A stretch of 64,000 bases of DNA from Psychroflexus torquis ATCC 700755 (GTDB lineage: Bacteria > Bacteroidota > Bacteroidia > Flavobacteriales > Flavobacteriaceae), in the NCBI RefSeq assembly GCF_000153485.2, contig NC_018721.1, forward strand, positions 1,178,001 through 1,242,000, read 5' to 3'. The position numbers and the translations under genes were made by a program. The notes beneath the pieces are model-generated. The model was not told where the DNA came from, made no database searches, and saw only the letters and a list, made by a program, of their open reading frames with translations. Below are positions 18,518-27,476 of the stretch, piece after piece; position 1 is the first letter of the stretch, and each line of letters begins with the position of its first letter.

Positions 18518-19114
18518 ATGAAAATATTTGCAATAAGTGGACTTGGTGCTGATAAAAGAGTTTTTAAATACTTAACTATTGAACACGATTTGATTCCAAT
18601 TGAATGGATAAAACCAAAGAAAAAAGAGTCAATTATTGAATATTCAAAACGTTTAATTAAAGAATACGGTATCGAAAATGAACAAGAATTCGGAATTTTA
18701 GGAGTAAGCTTTGGAGGATTAATTGCAACTGAAATAAGCAAGCTAACTAAACCAAAATTTACGATTTTAATTTCTTCAGTAGAAACAAGAACTGAATTAA
18801 GCGGAATTATAAAAATTGCTGGAAAATCAAAGCTGATTGAATTAATTCCTGAAAAATTATTAAATCCATCAAAAGCAATTGCTCGCTTTATGTTCGGAAC
18901 TGGAAAGAAGGAATTATTGAATTCAATTTTGGCTGATACAGACTTGAATTTTACAAAATGGGCAATTAGAGAATTAATGAATTGGAAAAATCAATCACGA
19001 TTGCCGAATTTGATTAAAATTGGTGGAACAAAAGACAAATTACTTCCGCCAAAAGGGGAGAACACAATTTTAATTGACAAAGGAGAGCATTTTATGATAG
19101 TTGATAAGGCTTAA
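18518..19114 (+). CDS. Alpha/beta hydrolase (cassette 1)
   Basis: Protein of 198 residues of the alpha/beta hydrolase fold. It starts MKIFAISGLGADKRVF with the oxyanion-type loop, has a nucleophile elbow GVSFGG (about residue 67) and a late His in KGEHFMI. The catalytic acid is probably in GGTKDKLLP. Substrate unknown, no signal peptide. The TAA at 19112-19114 may be premature, because the same frame continues with KISEIINGKIK, a typical final helix of such proteins, so the last 14 or so residues may have been lost. It is the only gene of its cassette. Confidence 0.78.
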   Translation: MKIFAISGLGADKRVFKYLTIEHDLIPIEWIKPKKKESIIEYSKRLIKEYGIENEQEFGILGVSFGGLIATEISKLTKPKFTILISSVETRTELSGIIKIAGKSKLIELIPEKLLNPSKAIARFMFGTGKKELLNSILADTDLNFTKWAIRELMNWKNQSRLPNLIKIGGTKDKLLPPKGENTILIDKGEHFMIVDKA

Positions 19115-19149
19115 AAAATAAGTGAAATAATAAATGGAAAAATAAAAAC

Positions 19150-19288
19150 GCACTACAACACCGTGTAAATTTAATTGCTTACTTCTAGCCTACTTACGAA
19201 AGTCCTTGCGGACTTTCAATCTGTGATTTATTTATTAACTTCACTACTTAAAACACGCAACTAAACTTACACAAATACGTTGCCAATA
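19150..19288 (+). repeat. attC-like site, family I
   Basis: It begins with GCACTACAAC, the exact reverse complement of the cassette's start core at 18485, and ends with GTTGCCAATA, the core of the next cassette. The outer arms GTGTAAATTTAATTGC and GCAACTAAACTTACAC pair at 14 of 16 positions. A perfect central hairpin GAAAGTCC-TTGC-GGACTTTC sits inside. The same family recurs at 27002-27139. Confidence 0.75.
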
Positions 19289-19405
19289 ATTTGAATCTAA
19301 CATACTCTCCAAAATAAAATTTCAATTTTCTGTCATATTTTTAAAAAGGCTGTCACTAAAAGAATAGAGACACATTAAAACAGGTGTGCATTAAATTTTG
19401 AGAAT

Positions 19406-19618
19406 ATGGAAAACATAAAAAAAGCAAAACAGTTTTTAAGCAACACATTAATTATTAATAGCATAGTTTGGGCAACAGTGATGATTGTTTCTTCCCTTAT
19501 TTTAGGAGAAGAATACAAAAAAATTAACTTTGTTTTGTTAGGTGGATTTTTTATCGAGTTTTTAAGATACAGTTCGACAAAAAACAAATTGGAAAAGACC
19601 ACATCAAAAAAAGACTAA
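19406..19618 (+). CDS. Small membrane protein (cassette 2)
   Basis: Short protein of 70 residues with two predicted helices, about 13-33 (LIINSIVWATVMIVSSLIL) and 40-55, and a Lys-rich tail. I do not recognise the family. It lies upstream of the sigma-factor gene (33-bp gap) in the same cassette, so it may belong to the same unit. Confidence 0.6.
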   Translation: MENIKKAKQFLSNTLIINSIVWATVMIVSSLILGEEYKKINFVLLGGFFIEFLRYSSTKNKLEKTTSKKD

Positions 19619-19651
19619 ACTAACAACACTATTTTTGATATCTTTAAATAC

Positions 19652-20155
19652 ATGAGTAATTCACAAGATACTTTTGAGCAACTACTTAAAGAGAACAAGC
19701 ATAAAATTTACAGAATTTGTAGAATTTATGCTACCGCTCCAATAGAGCCTCAAGATCTTTTTCAGGAAGTCATTTTTCAAATATGGAAATCTCTTAATAA
19801 TTTCAAAGGCAAATCTTCTATCGATACTTGGGTGTATAGAATTGCACTTAATGTGTGCTTGCGTTCCAAAATGAAGCTAGACAAAAGCAATGAGAAAACA
19901 GCACGGTATGATGCCATTCACTTTACACCAGTTACAGAAACTATAGACCCTTTTGAAGAAGAGAAATTTAAATATTTAAAAGCATGTATTGCAACTTTAA
20001 ATGAATGTGATACGTCCATTATTGTATTGTATTTAGATGAATTGTCTTATAAAGAAATCGCAGAAATAACAGGACTATCAGAAAATCATATTGCAGTAAA
20101 AATGAAGAGAATACGAAAAAAATTGTTTGACTGTATTACACCAAAAATCAATTAA
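19652..20155 (+). CDS. RNA polymerase sigma-70 family (ECF-like) factor (cassette 2)
   Basis: Alternative sigma factor of 167 residues. Region 2 is seen in PQDLFQEVIFQIWKSLNNFK and SSIDTWVYRIALNVCL (about 30-75), and region 4 in LYLDELSYKEIAEITGLSENHIAVKMKRIRKKL (about 125-157) as a helix-turn-helix. Length fits the ECF class. The next gene encodes a membrane protein starting 2 bp after the stop, the usual place for an anti-sigma factor. Carriage of a transcription factor inside an integron-like cassette is unusual. Confidence 0.9.
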   Translation: MSNSQDTFEQLLKENKHKIYRICRIYATAPIEPQDLFQEVIFQIWKSLNNFKGKSSIDTWVYRIALNVCLRSKMKLDKSNEKTARYDAIHFTPVTETIDPFEEEKFKYLKACIATLNECDTSIIVLYLDELSYKEIAEITGLSENHIAVKMKRIRKKLFDCITPKIN

Positions 20156-20156
20156 T

Positions 20157-20798
20157 ATGTTAGAACAAGAACTAAAAAATATCTGGAAAAATTCTTCGAA
20201 AACAGCTCAAATAAGTATAGAGACTGATCGATTGGTAAAAGAGTTTGATACAAAGATGACAAACATTCAAAAGAAAATAAGAAAAAGAGATGTCAGAGAG
20301 ATTTCTGCTTCTGTATTTGGGATACTAATTTTTAGCTTTTTTGCGTATGAAATTCCGTTTCCAATTACCAAGTTTTCTTGTTCCTTATCTATTCTGTGGT
20401 TTGTATATGTGATATATAAATTTAGAAAATCAAATCAACAGAATACATCTGAGAATCTATCATTACCGCTTAAACAGCAATTAGCTCATAAAAAACAGCT
20501 CATGCAGCACCAACAAAAACTATTAGATTCTGCAGGGTATTGGTATGCTGGTCCTTCGTTTATTACAAACCTTATATTTATTATCGGATTGCAGAATCCT
20601 GCTGATTATAATTGGACCAATCAAATAGCAGAAAGCCTACTTCCCCTAACAGTTAACGCAAAAGCAGGCACGATAATCGGCCTAGGAATCTTTTACCTCC
20701 TTGTTATTTGGGTCCACAAAATAGCTGCTAAAAGAGACGTACAGCCAATTTTAAAAAACATCGAGGTTATTCAGCAACAACTGAACAACTCAAATTAA
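20157..20798 (+). CDS. Membrane protein, possible anti-sigma partner (cassette 2)
   Basis: Protein of 213 residues. I chose the ATG at 20157 (MLEQELKNIWKNSSK), immediately after the sigma-factor stop, over an in-frame ATG at 20127 that would overlap it. A soluble N-terminal part (1-45) is followed by hydrophobic helices at about 47-62, 69-85, 135-152 and 170-190, with a basic linker between the pairs. I do not recognise a named family. Its position next to the sigma factor suggests it controls that factor at the membrane; this is inference. No zinc-binding HxxxCxxC anti-sigma motif is present. Confidence 0.72.
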   Translation: MLEQELKNIWKNSSKTAQISIETDRLVKEFDTKMTNIQKKIRKRDVREISASVFGILIFSFFAYEIPFPITKFSCSLSILWFVYVIYKFRKSNQQNTSENLSLPLKQQLAHKKQLMQHQQKLLDSAGYWYAGPSFITNLIFIIGLQNPADYNWTNQIAESLLPLTVNAKAGTIIGLGIFYLLVIWVHKIAAKRDVQPILKNIEVIQQQLNNSN

Positions 20799-20808
20799 TA
20801 CAACTACA

Positions 20809-21777
20809 ATGAAAATATATATATTATTTATACTAACATTTCTACTGGTAAATATCGCGGTAGCACAAAATGAAACTACTATTTCAAAAACCGTAGCTAA
20901 CGAATTTCAAGAAAAATATAATGCTAAGGACTACGAAGGTGTTTTTACCATGTTCGCTAAAGAGATGAAAGATTTTATGCCACATGATAAAGCACTTGCT
21001 TTTTTAAACGGATTACACACTGAGGCTGGTAATATAAAAGAAAGAATATTTATGAAATATCACCAAGCCAATGTTGCGCTTTACAAAACAACTTTTGAAC
21101 GTGTTGTAGTGGCATTGTTTATTTCTGTTGATGCAAATTCTAAGATTAATGGCTTGATGGTAAAACCCTATGTTACTGAGAAATTACCCGAACTTAAAAG
21201 GAATATTTCTAAGTTAATCTTGCCTTTTAATGAGGAGTGGACGGTTTTTTGGGGTGGAGACACCAAAGAACAAAACTACCATGTTGCTTACAAATCTCAA
21301 AAGAATGCATTCGATATGATTATTACTAATGCAGCTGGAAAAAGCCATAAAAACGACGGGAAGAACAACGAAGATTATTATGCCTTTGGTAAAGACTTAA
21401 TTGCTCCTGCAAGCGGCGAAGTTGTGCTGGTTGTAGATGGTGTTAAAGACAACAAACCTGGAGTAACAAACCCTAATTATGTACCTGGTAATACTGTAAT
21501 TATAAAAACGAGTAACAACGAATATTTGTTCTTTGCACATTTTAAACAACATTCTATAAAAGTGAAACAAGGACAAAAAATCCAACAAGGTGATTTGCTA
21601 GGTTTGTGTGGAAATTCGGGTAATACTACAGAGCCACATTTACATTTTCATATTCAGAATGTAGAAGATATGAATATTGCTACTGGAGCAAAAGCATATT
21701 TTGAAGAAATTTTAGTTAATGGCGAATTAATAAAGGAACATTCACCTGTTAAATTTGAGAAAGTAAAAAACAAATAA
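20809..21777 (+). CDS. M23 family metallopeptidase, exported (cassette 2)
   Basis: Exported protein of 322 residues. The signal peptide ends VAVAQ (about 20). Residues 25-135 look like a DUF3887-type small domain (ANEFQEKYNAKDYEGVFTMF). The C-terminal half is a LytM/M23 peptidase with zinc motifs HKNDGKNNEDY and the final EPHLHFHIQN, plus VVDGV and GNTVIIKT strands. Such enzymes cut peptidoglycan cross-links or other Gly-rich peptides. It may be the output of the sigma-factor pair just upstream (11-bp gap), which would make cassette 2 an envelope-response unit. Confidence 0.88.
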   Translation: MKIYILFILTFLLVNIAVAQNETTISKTVANEFQEKYNAKDYEGVFTMFAKEMKDFMPHDKALAFLNGLHTEAGNIKERIFMKYHQANVALYKTTFERVVVALFISVDANSKINGLMVKPYVTEKLPELKRNISKLILPFNEEWTVFWGGDTKEQNYHVAYKSQKNAFDMIITNAAGKSHKNDGKNNEDYYAFGKDLIAPASGEVVLVVDGVKDNKPGVTNPNYVPGNTVIIKTSNNEYLFFAHFKQHSIKVKQGQKIQQGDLLGLCGNSGNTTEPHLHFHIQNVEDMNIATGAKAYFEEILVNGELIKEHSPVKFEKVKNK

Positions 21778-22065
21778 AAACTATTGCCAATAACTAAGCA
21801 TATGGCTTGCCGATAGGCCAAAGCTATATGATTTGTTGACTGATCCGGTATTTTTAAATAAGGGGGAATTCGATGAGTTGGCAGGAACCTTACAAGAGGA
21901 GAAGGTTGTTTTTAGAGTGCTTTGCATCCCTTTTTATTCAGTTGCTTATCTAAATAAGGTACTTTTTAGGGAGATCATGCTTTTTTTGTGTGAGAATCTG
22001 CTGTTTTTTATCATTTTCCTTCAGTTTGGGCACTGGTAAGTCAAGGCTCTTTTTAGAACTGTTTT

Positions 22066-22443
22066 TTAATTTTTGTATTCCAGTTTATCCTTTATAATTT
22101 TTTTGTAATCCTTTGGTGGACCACGACTGTCAAAGGTAAAAAGTGTGATTAATGTCTCTTTTTTACAACTCGGACAACAGCGATATAGAGATTTCTCTTG
22201 AGCGGCAAAGGTTATTATGTGAGCCAAGTTTTTATCTCTTAATTGCAATTGTAATAGCGGTAACTTCTCTTTTTTCCAACTGCTGCTCAAAAACTTATAA
22301 TGCCTTATTCGAGTAAAGCCTTTGGAAAGAATATGGAGTTGGAAACGCCGTATAAACTCTTTAGTGGAGAGTGTTAGTGTGGTTTTATTTTTAATGATCT
22401 TATAGCAATCATTACTCGACGGACTACTAAGCAAATTTTGCAT
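22066..22443 (-). pseudogene. IS91-family transposase, C-terminal fragment (copy B)
   Basis: The frame encodes TLTLSTKEFIRRFQLHIL, SKGFTRIRHYKFLSSSWKK and a Cys-rich CCPSCKKETLITLF end, the recognisable C-terminal third of IS91-type HUH transposases (FIRRFxLHxLPKGFxRIRHYGFL). The catalytic part with the paired tyrosines is absent. Residues before about 20 are out of register. Relic, not functional. Confidence 0.8.
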
Positions 22444-22630
22444 TTATTTTTACAACATCTCAACGAGGACATAACTTTAAGCTATCCGTTCTTAACGGTT
22501 AAATGATTAAAAAAGTTTTTTTTAAAGTCTGTTTTAACTAATTTAGGAGACCAAGGCGTAATTAATCTATGACTAAAAATAACGAAAGCAACTAAAGATC
22601 AAGGTATATCGCAAAATTTTAAAAGCACCA

Positions 22631-22828
22631 ACGCTATGCCTTAGAACATCCCACACACTTTACCCTGTGGAACGAGAAACAAGCTTAAGACATATCGGGG
22701 CTGCTTTAGCTCATAATTCCTCCAAAATCACAGAAATTTACACTAAAGTTTTAGCGATGAATAACAAAACGATAAAAATATTAGATATTATACAAAAAAG
22801 TGTTAATTTAGTTTGCAATATGAAATAA
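22631..22828 (+). pseudogene. Tyrosine recombinase, C-terminal fragment (copy B)
   Basis: It encodes a degenerate SHTLY...ERETSLRHIGAALAHN then SSKITEIYTKVLAMNNK, corresponding to the last active-site part of a XerD-like recombinase, with the catalytic Tyr in the EIYT box. The upstream catalytic Arg and the N-terminus are missing. The copy at 28.9 kb keeps the box as LRHIRTALGHNSSKAAEIYT. Confidence 0.7.
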
Positions 22829-22949
22829 CGATTAATAGATATATACCCAATACTAAAGTTTTGAGTATGGTTTATACTGATGTTGTGGTGCATAAAAAAA
22901 ACTAGAAGAAACATAACAAAAGGTTTAATTTAATACCTTTGGAAACAAT

Positions 22950-23861
22950 ATGAAATATCCCTTAGAAAACTTAACAGATACTGAATTTGAAAGCCTTACA
23001 GCATTAATATGCAGTGAGATTTTAGGAACAGGAACTGTAGTTTTCTCGGTTGGAAAGGATGGCGGAAAAGATGCAAGATTCAATGGTAAAGCAAATAGTT
23101 TCCCTAGTAAATCTGAACCTTGGAATGGTAAAATCATAATTCAAGCAAAACACACCCAGCGACCAGATGCAAGTTGTTCTGATAGTGATTTCCAATCAAT
23201 TTTAAAAAAAAGCGTAATACCTGCCATAAACAAACTTAAAGACAATAGCGAAATAGATAATTATTTACTTTTTACAAATAGAAAACTCAGTGGAATACAA
23301 GATACAAAAATTGAAGATATTTTTGATGAAAAAACTGAAATAGAGAATAGATTAATTGGATTAGAAACAATGGAACTTTGGCTAAAACAATACCCGTTTA
23401 TTGCAAAAACTTTAAATCTTAATAAACTTCTCCTTCCTCTTAGTTTTGATGAAAATGATTTAAAAGAAATAATTAATTCATTTAGTAAAATACATAATAA
23501 GAAAGGTGACTTGCCAAAAATCCCAAAAAGGGATATTGAGAAGAAAAATGAATTAAATAATTTAAGTAAAGGGTATTTTGACAATGCCATTAAAAAGAAT
23601 CTTATTTATTTAGATCAAATTAGAGATTTTCTAATGAATCCAATAAATTCAGAGTATTTGAACCAATATGAAAATACCATTGATGATATAAATGAAGAAA
23701 TTATCATACATAGAAATGAATTTGATAAGTTCGATTTGATTTTTAACTATTTATACAAATTTATAATTGAAAACAACCTAGAATTAAAAAGCAATCGTAG
23801 TTTGGTTCGCCTTTTTCTTCATTATATGTATTACAATTGTGATATTGGTATTAACGAATAA
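22950..23861 (+). CDS. ABC-three-component system subunit with nuclease-like N-terminus (cassette 3)
   Basis: Protein of 303 residues, first gene of a three-gene conflict system. The N-terminal half resembles a PD-(D/E)xK nuclease domain: FSVGKDGGKDARFNG then KIIIQAKHT (the QxK motif) at about residues 30-72. The C-terminal half is helical and matches, in my reading, the C-terminal domain found in ABC-3C systems. I infer that it is the effector that cuts DNA when the ATPase subunit is triggered. Next gene starts 4 bp after its stop. Confidence 0.75.
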   Translation: MKYPLENLTDTEFESLTALICSEILGTGTVVFSVGKDGGKDARFNGKANSFPSKSEPWNGKIIIQAKHTQRPDASCSDSDFQSILKKSVIPAINKLKDNSEIDNYLLFTNRKLSGIQDTKIEDIFDEKTEIENRLIGLETMELWLKQYPFIAKTLNLNKLLLPLSFDENDLKEIINSFSKIHNKKGDLPKIPKRDIEKKNELNNLSKGYFDNAIKKNLIYLDQIRDFLMNPINSEYLNQYENTIDDINEEIIIHRNEFDKFDLIFNYLYKFIIENNLELKSNRSLVRLFLHYMYYNCDIGINE

Positions 23862-23864
23862 TAT

Positions 23865-24116
23865 ATGCTAACACCAACAAAACATACTAACATCAAATTT
23901 TCCGTCATATATATATCAGGAAAAATATTATTGTTTTTGACAAAAGAAACAATAATTAAATATGACGATTTAAAAGAAATGTTGGTACACGAAATCGGAG
24001 TTAAGGCAAAAAATAATGTTGATTTTGCACTAACTCTTTTATATGCAATTGGTAAGGTTGAATATTTAAAAAATATTGATGCTGTAAAACTATTAAGCAA
24101 CAAGAATGAAAATTAG
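23865..24116 (+). CDS. ABC-three-component middle component (cassette 3)
   Basis: Small protein of 83 residues beginning MLTPTKHTNIKFSVIYISG, the recognisable start of the ABC-3C middle component 6 family. It is a winged-helix-like bridge between the effector and the ATPase. It overlaps the downstream ATPase gene by 11 bp and follows the effector by 3 bp, so the three are one operon. Confidence 0.75.
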   Translation: MLTPTKHTNIKFSVIYISGKILLFLTKETIIKYDDLKEMLVHEIGVKAKNNVDFALTLLYAIGKVEYLKNIDAVKLLSNKNEN

Positions 24117-25857
24117 TAAAATTTATTCTAACAAAAATTTCAAGAACATTGAGTTTAATGATAAATTCAATGCGATTATTGCATTCATAGAAAGTGATAA
24201 AAAAGACGACACTCATAATTTAGGCAAAACTTCTTTAATAAGAGTTATTGATTTTTTACTCTTGTCAGGCTTTGACAAAAACACTGATAAATTACTCGGA
24301 AATAATATTTTTATTGGTCAAGAATTTTATGGGGAACTAAAATTAAATAGCAGTAAATATTTGATAATAAAACGTTCCATAAACACCCCAACTAAAATAT
24401 CTTTTAAACTAAATGACTCAAAACTAGATGATTTTAAATTCGATATTGATTGGGATGAAGAACTAACCTTAAAAAAAGCAAAAGCGAGATTAAATGAATA
24501 CTTAGACTTTAGTATTTTACCAAATTGGGATTACAGGAAATCAATAACCTATTTTTTAAGAAGTCAACAAGACTACTTAGACGTTTTTAAACTAAATAAA
24601 TTTAAGGGAAAGCATAAAGATTGGAAACCTTTTGTTTTTGATTTACTTGGGTTTAATGGGGAACTGATTTTAGAAAAATTAGAAGTTGAGGAAGAAATAG
24701 ATGACTTAAAGAAAAAAATACAAACTTTAAGATTAGAAGCACAAATAGACACCTCAGAAAAGGATCGGTTAGAAGGGCTTTTGGAAATTAAAAAAAATGA
24801 ACTTTCTGAAATTAAAGATCAAATAGATAAATTCAATTTTTTCAAAGAAGACATTCAAACAAACAGTTATCTTGTAGAAGAGATAGACGTAAAACTTCAA
24901 GCATTTAATACTGATAGGTATAGAATTTCTTATGAAATCAACAAAATAGAATCATCATTATCTGACATAAATGATGATGTTGATGATAATGCAATTAATA
25001 GTTTGTTTAATGAAGTAAATCTGTATTACCCTGAACAATTAAAAAAAGAATATAATGATTTAATCAATTTCCAAAAATCATTAACTATTGAACGTAAAAA
25101 ATATCTTTCAGAAACTCTAAGTCAGTTAAAAATTGAGTATTCGGATTTAAACTTAAATATTAAAGAAATTGAAAATCAAAAAGGTGATTTATTGTCGTTA
25201 CTAACTCAAAAAGATAGTTACCATAAGTTCAAAGAATATCAGAAAAAAACAATTGGATTAGAAGTTGATATTGAAAGAATTAAAGATAAACTTAAAGCAA
25301 TTGATAGTTCTTTAATAATAGAAAATGACATTAAGGAAAAGCGAGAATTAATAAAGGATAATATTTCAAAGTTAAAGGAATCACTATCTGAAAGAAAGCA
25401 TTCAAGTATTAATAAAATTTTCAATTCAATTATAAAAGAAATAATAGATACTAATGCTCTAATTTCATTGAAATTAAACAATCAAGGAAATGTTGAATTT
25501 AACGCTGATTATCAAAATAAAATAGATTTAATTAAAACTTCTGAATCACAAGGAACGACATATAAAAAATTGCTTTGTGTTGCATTTGACTTATCACTGT
25601 TAGTTAATTTTTCAGATAGATCATTCTTTAAATTTGTTTACCACGATGGAGTATTGGAAGGGTTGGATGATAGAATTAAAATTAGATATATCAAAATAGT
25701 AAAAGACTTCTGTGAAAAATATGACTTGCAATATATTGTGACTTTAATTGATTCTGATTTACCAAAAGATATGCCTGATCTAATTGAAGATAAAGATATT
25801 TGTTTAAGGCTCAATGACAAGGATGCTAATGGAAAATTATTTTTAAATAGTTTCTAA
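24106..25857 (+). CDS. DUF2326 / ABC-3C SMC-like ATPase (cassette 3)
   Basis: Protein of 583 residues with SMC/RecN-like layout. An N-terminal ATPase half has a Walker-A-like NLGKTSLIRVIDFLL (about residue 40). A central coiled coil spans about 195-450. The C-terminal half contains KFVYHDGVLEGLDDRIKI, matching the DUF2326 end with its catalytic Asp. It probably senses or binds DNA or phage structures. The stop codon lies 10 bp before the closing inverse core of the cassette, so the whole defence operon is one cassette of about 3 kb. Confidence 0.82.
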   Translation: MKISKIYSNKNFKNIEFNDKFNAIIAFIESDKKDDTHNLGKTSLIRVIDFLLLSGFDKNTDKLLGNNIFIGQEFYGELKLNSSKYLIIKRSINTPTKISFKLNDSKLDDFKFDIDWDEELTLKKAKARLNEYLDFSILPNWDYRKSITYFLRSQQDYLDVFKLNKFKGKHKDWKPFVFDLLGFNGELILEKLEVEEEIDDLKKKIQTLRLEAQIDTSEKDRLEGLLEIKKNELSEIKDQIDKFNFFKEDIQTNSYLVEEIDVKLQAFNTDRYRISYEINKIESSLSDINDDVDDNAINSLFNEVNLYYPEQLKKEYNDLINFQKSLTIERKKYLSETLSQLKIEYSDLNLNIKEIENQKGDLLSLLTQKDSYHKFKEYQKKTIGLEVDIERIKDKLKAIDSSLIIENDIKEKRELIKDNISKLKESLSERKHSSINKIFNSIIKEIIDTNALISLKLNNQGNVEFNADYQNKIDLIKTSESQGTTYKKLLCVAFDLSLLVNFSDRSFFKFVYHDGVLEGLDDRIKIRYIKIVKDFCEKYDLQYIVTLIDSDLPKDMPDLIEDKDICLRLNDKDANGKLFLNSF

Positions 25858-25866
25858 AAAAGTAAC

Positions 25867-25938
25867 GCACCACAACACTATATATGAAATCATAGCACCC
25901 TACGGGATGCTACTCTTTATACACTAAGCGTTATGAGC
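25867..25938 (+). repeat. attC-like site, family IV (short)
   Basis: It runs from GCACCACAAC, the exact reverse complement of the core at 22882, to GTTATGAGC, the next core. Only about 65 bp. The central hairpin is ATAGCACCC-TAC-GGGATGCTA, flanked by AT-rich arms. This is the site closest in size to classical attC sites. Confidence 0.7.
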
Positions 25939-25968
25939 AATTTAAAAAACGCATCGTCCTGAAATAGT

Positions 25969-27009
25969 ATGACAAAAAAAAGAACAAAACGAATATTCCA
26001 AATAGTTTTACTTACTAGTACTGCTATCTCCTTATTTTACGTACCCTGGATATTAGTCTGGGCTTGGCTATTACCATTACCAAATACAGTTCAAGAACAG
26101 TTGGATGAAGGAATTGGTCATGGATTTGATGGAATGATTGTTTACGTGGATCAAGCCGGTAAGCCGCCAGAATTTTATGCCTCAGGCTGGCATGACCGAA
26201 AAAATAAAATACCAGCAGACCCGAAAGCATTATTCAAGATTGCCAGTATTACCAAGCTATATATTGCTGTTGCTACTGCAAAATTAGTTAAGGAAGAACG
26301 TTTGTCTCTGGATAAAACACTCGCTGATTACTTCCCAGAACTGGTGGGAAGAATTGAAAATGCAGAAAAAATCACGTTGAGAATGATGGTTCAGCACCGA
26401 AGCGGTATTCCTAATTTTGTAGACCATCCTAATTATTGGACAAACCCACCAAAAAGCAAACAAGAAACACTTGACTACGCATTGGATTTACCAGCTGACT
26501 TTGAACCGGGTGAAGACTATGGCTATTCAAATACGAATTATATGTTGATTGAGGATCTCCTAGATAAAGTACTGGGTTATAGTCGTCACCAATATATTAA
26601 GGAGGAAATTTTGATGCCTCTCCAGCTCAAAAATACGTTTGCTTCGCTTCATGACGTAGATATAGACGATGTGATGAGCGGATATTATGTTGGAGTTGAA
26701 GACGATCTAAAAACTGAATTTACTGGCTTAATGATCGCTACAGCAGAGGATGTGGGTATATTCTTGCGAGCATTAAACGATGGTTCGGTGTTTAATGAGG
26801 GTGAACAGGAAATCTATTCCTCCATTTACGTGTACGAACACACAGGTCTGCTTATTGGCTATCAGAGTATTGCAGAATACCACAAAGAGATTGATACAGT
26901 TGTAATTCAATTTAACAATACAACTAACTTTGATGGATATGATTGGAATTTAGCGGAAATCATATATAGTCGTATTGTAAAAATAGTGAGAAGTAAAAAA
27001 AGCTCATAA
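25969..27009 (+). CDS. Serine hydrolase, class C beta-lactamase fold (cassette 4)
   Basis: Protein of 346 residues with an N-terminal signal anchor (about 10-35, FQIVLLTSTAISLFYVPWI). The penicillin-binding SxxK motif is ASITKLY (about 90), the YxN motif is YGYSNTNY (about 184), and the conserved QHRSGIPNF follows the usual pattern. A KTG-type third motif is not obvious; HTGLLIGYQS stands in that place. Function may be peptidase, esterase or penicillin-binding rather than resistance. The stop codon is inside the closing inverse core at 27002-27010. A broken paralogue with the same leader lies at 41419. Confidence 0.85.
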   Translation: MTKKRTKRIFQIVLLTSTAISLFYVPWILVWAWLLPLPNTVQEQLDEGIGHGFDGMIVYVDQAGKPPEFYASGWHDRKNKIPADPKALFKIASITKLYIAVATAKLVKEERLSLDKTLADYFPELVGRIENAEKITLRMMVQHRSGIPNFVDHPNYWTNPPKSKQETLDYALDLPADFEPGEDYGYSNTNYMLIEDLLDKVLGYSRHQYIKEEILMPLQLKNTFASLHDVDIDDVMSGYYVGVEDDLKTEFTGLMIATAEDVGIFLRALNDGSVFNEGEQEIYSSIYVYEHTGLLIGYQSIAEYHKEIDTVVIQFNNTTNFDGYDWNLAEIIYSRIVKIVRSKKSS

Positions 27010-27139
27010 CATGGTGTATAATTAATTGCTTGGTTATCGCCTACTTGGAAATCCCTTTGGAATTTCCTCTGGTTCGTTTTCTTTTACTAATTTAGTTGCT
27101 AGCCAACGCAACTAACCTTACGCGAAACCGTTAAGAATA
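27002..27139 (+). repeat. attC-like site, family I (second copy)
   Basis: It begins GCTCATAAC, exact partner of the core at 25930, and ends at GTTAAGAATA. It shares GTGTATAATTAATTGCTT, GCCTACTT and GCAACTAACCTTACGC with the family I site at 19150. Central hairpin GGAAAT-CCCTTTGG-AATTTCC. Confidence 0.75.
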
Positions 27140-27160
27140 ATAGAGATAAAAGAGCATCAT

Positions 27161-27475
27161 ATGAAAATGTATATCATTATAAAAGATGAAACTCCTGATA
27201 AATTAGTTCCTGTAATAACAGCTCACGCTTCATTGGCTTGTTACAAAAAATATGAAACCAATTTGAATATGAAAAAATGGATTAATGGAATATTCAAAAA
27301 AGTTGTTTGTTTAGCTAATGAAATTGAATTTAACAAGCTTAAAGATGAACTTGATTTTGTTGTATTGACTGAATCTTCACTTGATAACAATGAGGTTTGC
27401 TTAGCATTTTGTCCGAGAGATGAATACTCAAAAAAGTTTAAATTCCTAAAAATGTGGACACCTCAAAATATTTAA
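27161..27475 (+). CDS. Pth2-like (peptidyl-tRNA hydrolase 2 fold) protein (cassette 5)
   Basis: Protein of 104 residues. MKMYIIIKDE, then ITAHASLACYKKYE, KKVVCLANEIEF, VVLTESSLDN and CLAFCPRDEY follow the strand and helix order of the Pth2 fold, which recycles peptidyl-tRNA, and of related small families. The usual GQxAxQxxHA is replaced by VPVITAHASLACYKK, so activity is uncertain. The next gene starts 2 bp after its stop. Confidence 0.55.
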   Translation: MKMYIIIKDETPDKLVPVITAHASLACYKKYETNLNMKKWINGIFKKVVCLANEIEFNKLKDELDFVVLTESSLDNNEVCLAFCPRDEYSKKFKFLKMWTPQNI

Positions 27476-27476
27476 A

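Larger units (their letters stand above)
21783..22891 (+). repeat. Site family III, copy B (long attC-like site made of IS91 and integrase relics)
   Basis: The site starts at ATTGCCAATAAC (partner of the core at 19279, one mismatch plus a TAA insertion) with the hairpin CATATGGCTTGCC-GATA-GGCCAAAGCTATATG (21800-21831). It ends with hairpin-bearing AATAGATATATACCCAATAC and GGTTTATACTGATGTTG, giving the next core at 22882. Between lie an IS91 transposase tail on the minus strand and a tyrosine-recombinase tail on the plus strand. Three other copies share the same left hairpin and internal breakpoints. Confidence 0.65.

Noticed and set aside
20127..20156. Upstream ATG for the putative anti-sigma protein
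   Set aside because: It would overlap the end of the sigma factor; the ATG at 20157 directly after the stop is simpler.
21833..22039. Short open frames (21833-22039 and 38785-38976) in the long cassette sites
   Set aside because: They are copies of the same repeat, start without ribosome-binding context and have no recognisable motif; they reflect site sequence, not genes.
25969..27009. Antibiotic-resistance cassette
   Set aside because: The protein has the beta-lactamase fold motifs SxxK and YxN but no clear KTG and has a membrane anchor; many such proteins are peptidases or esterases, so a resistance role cannot be claimed.
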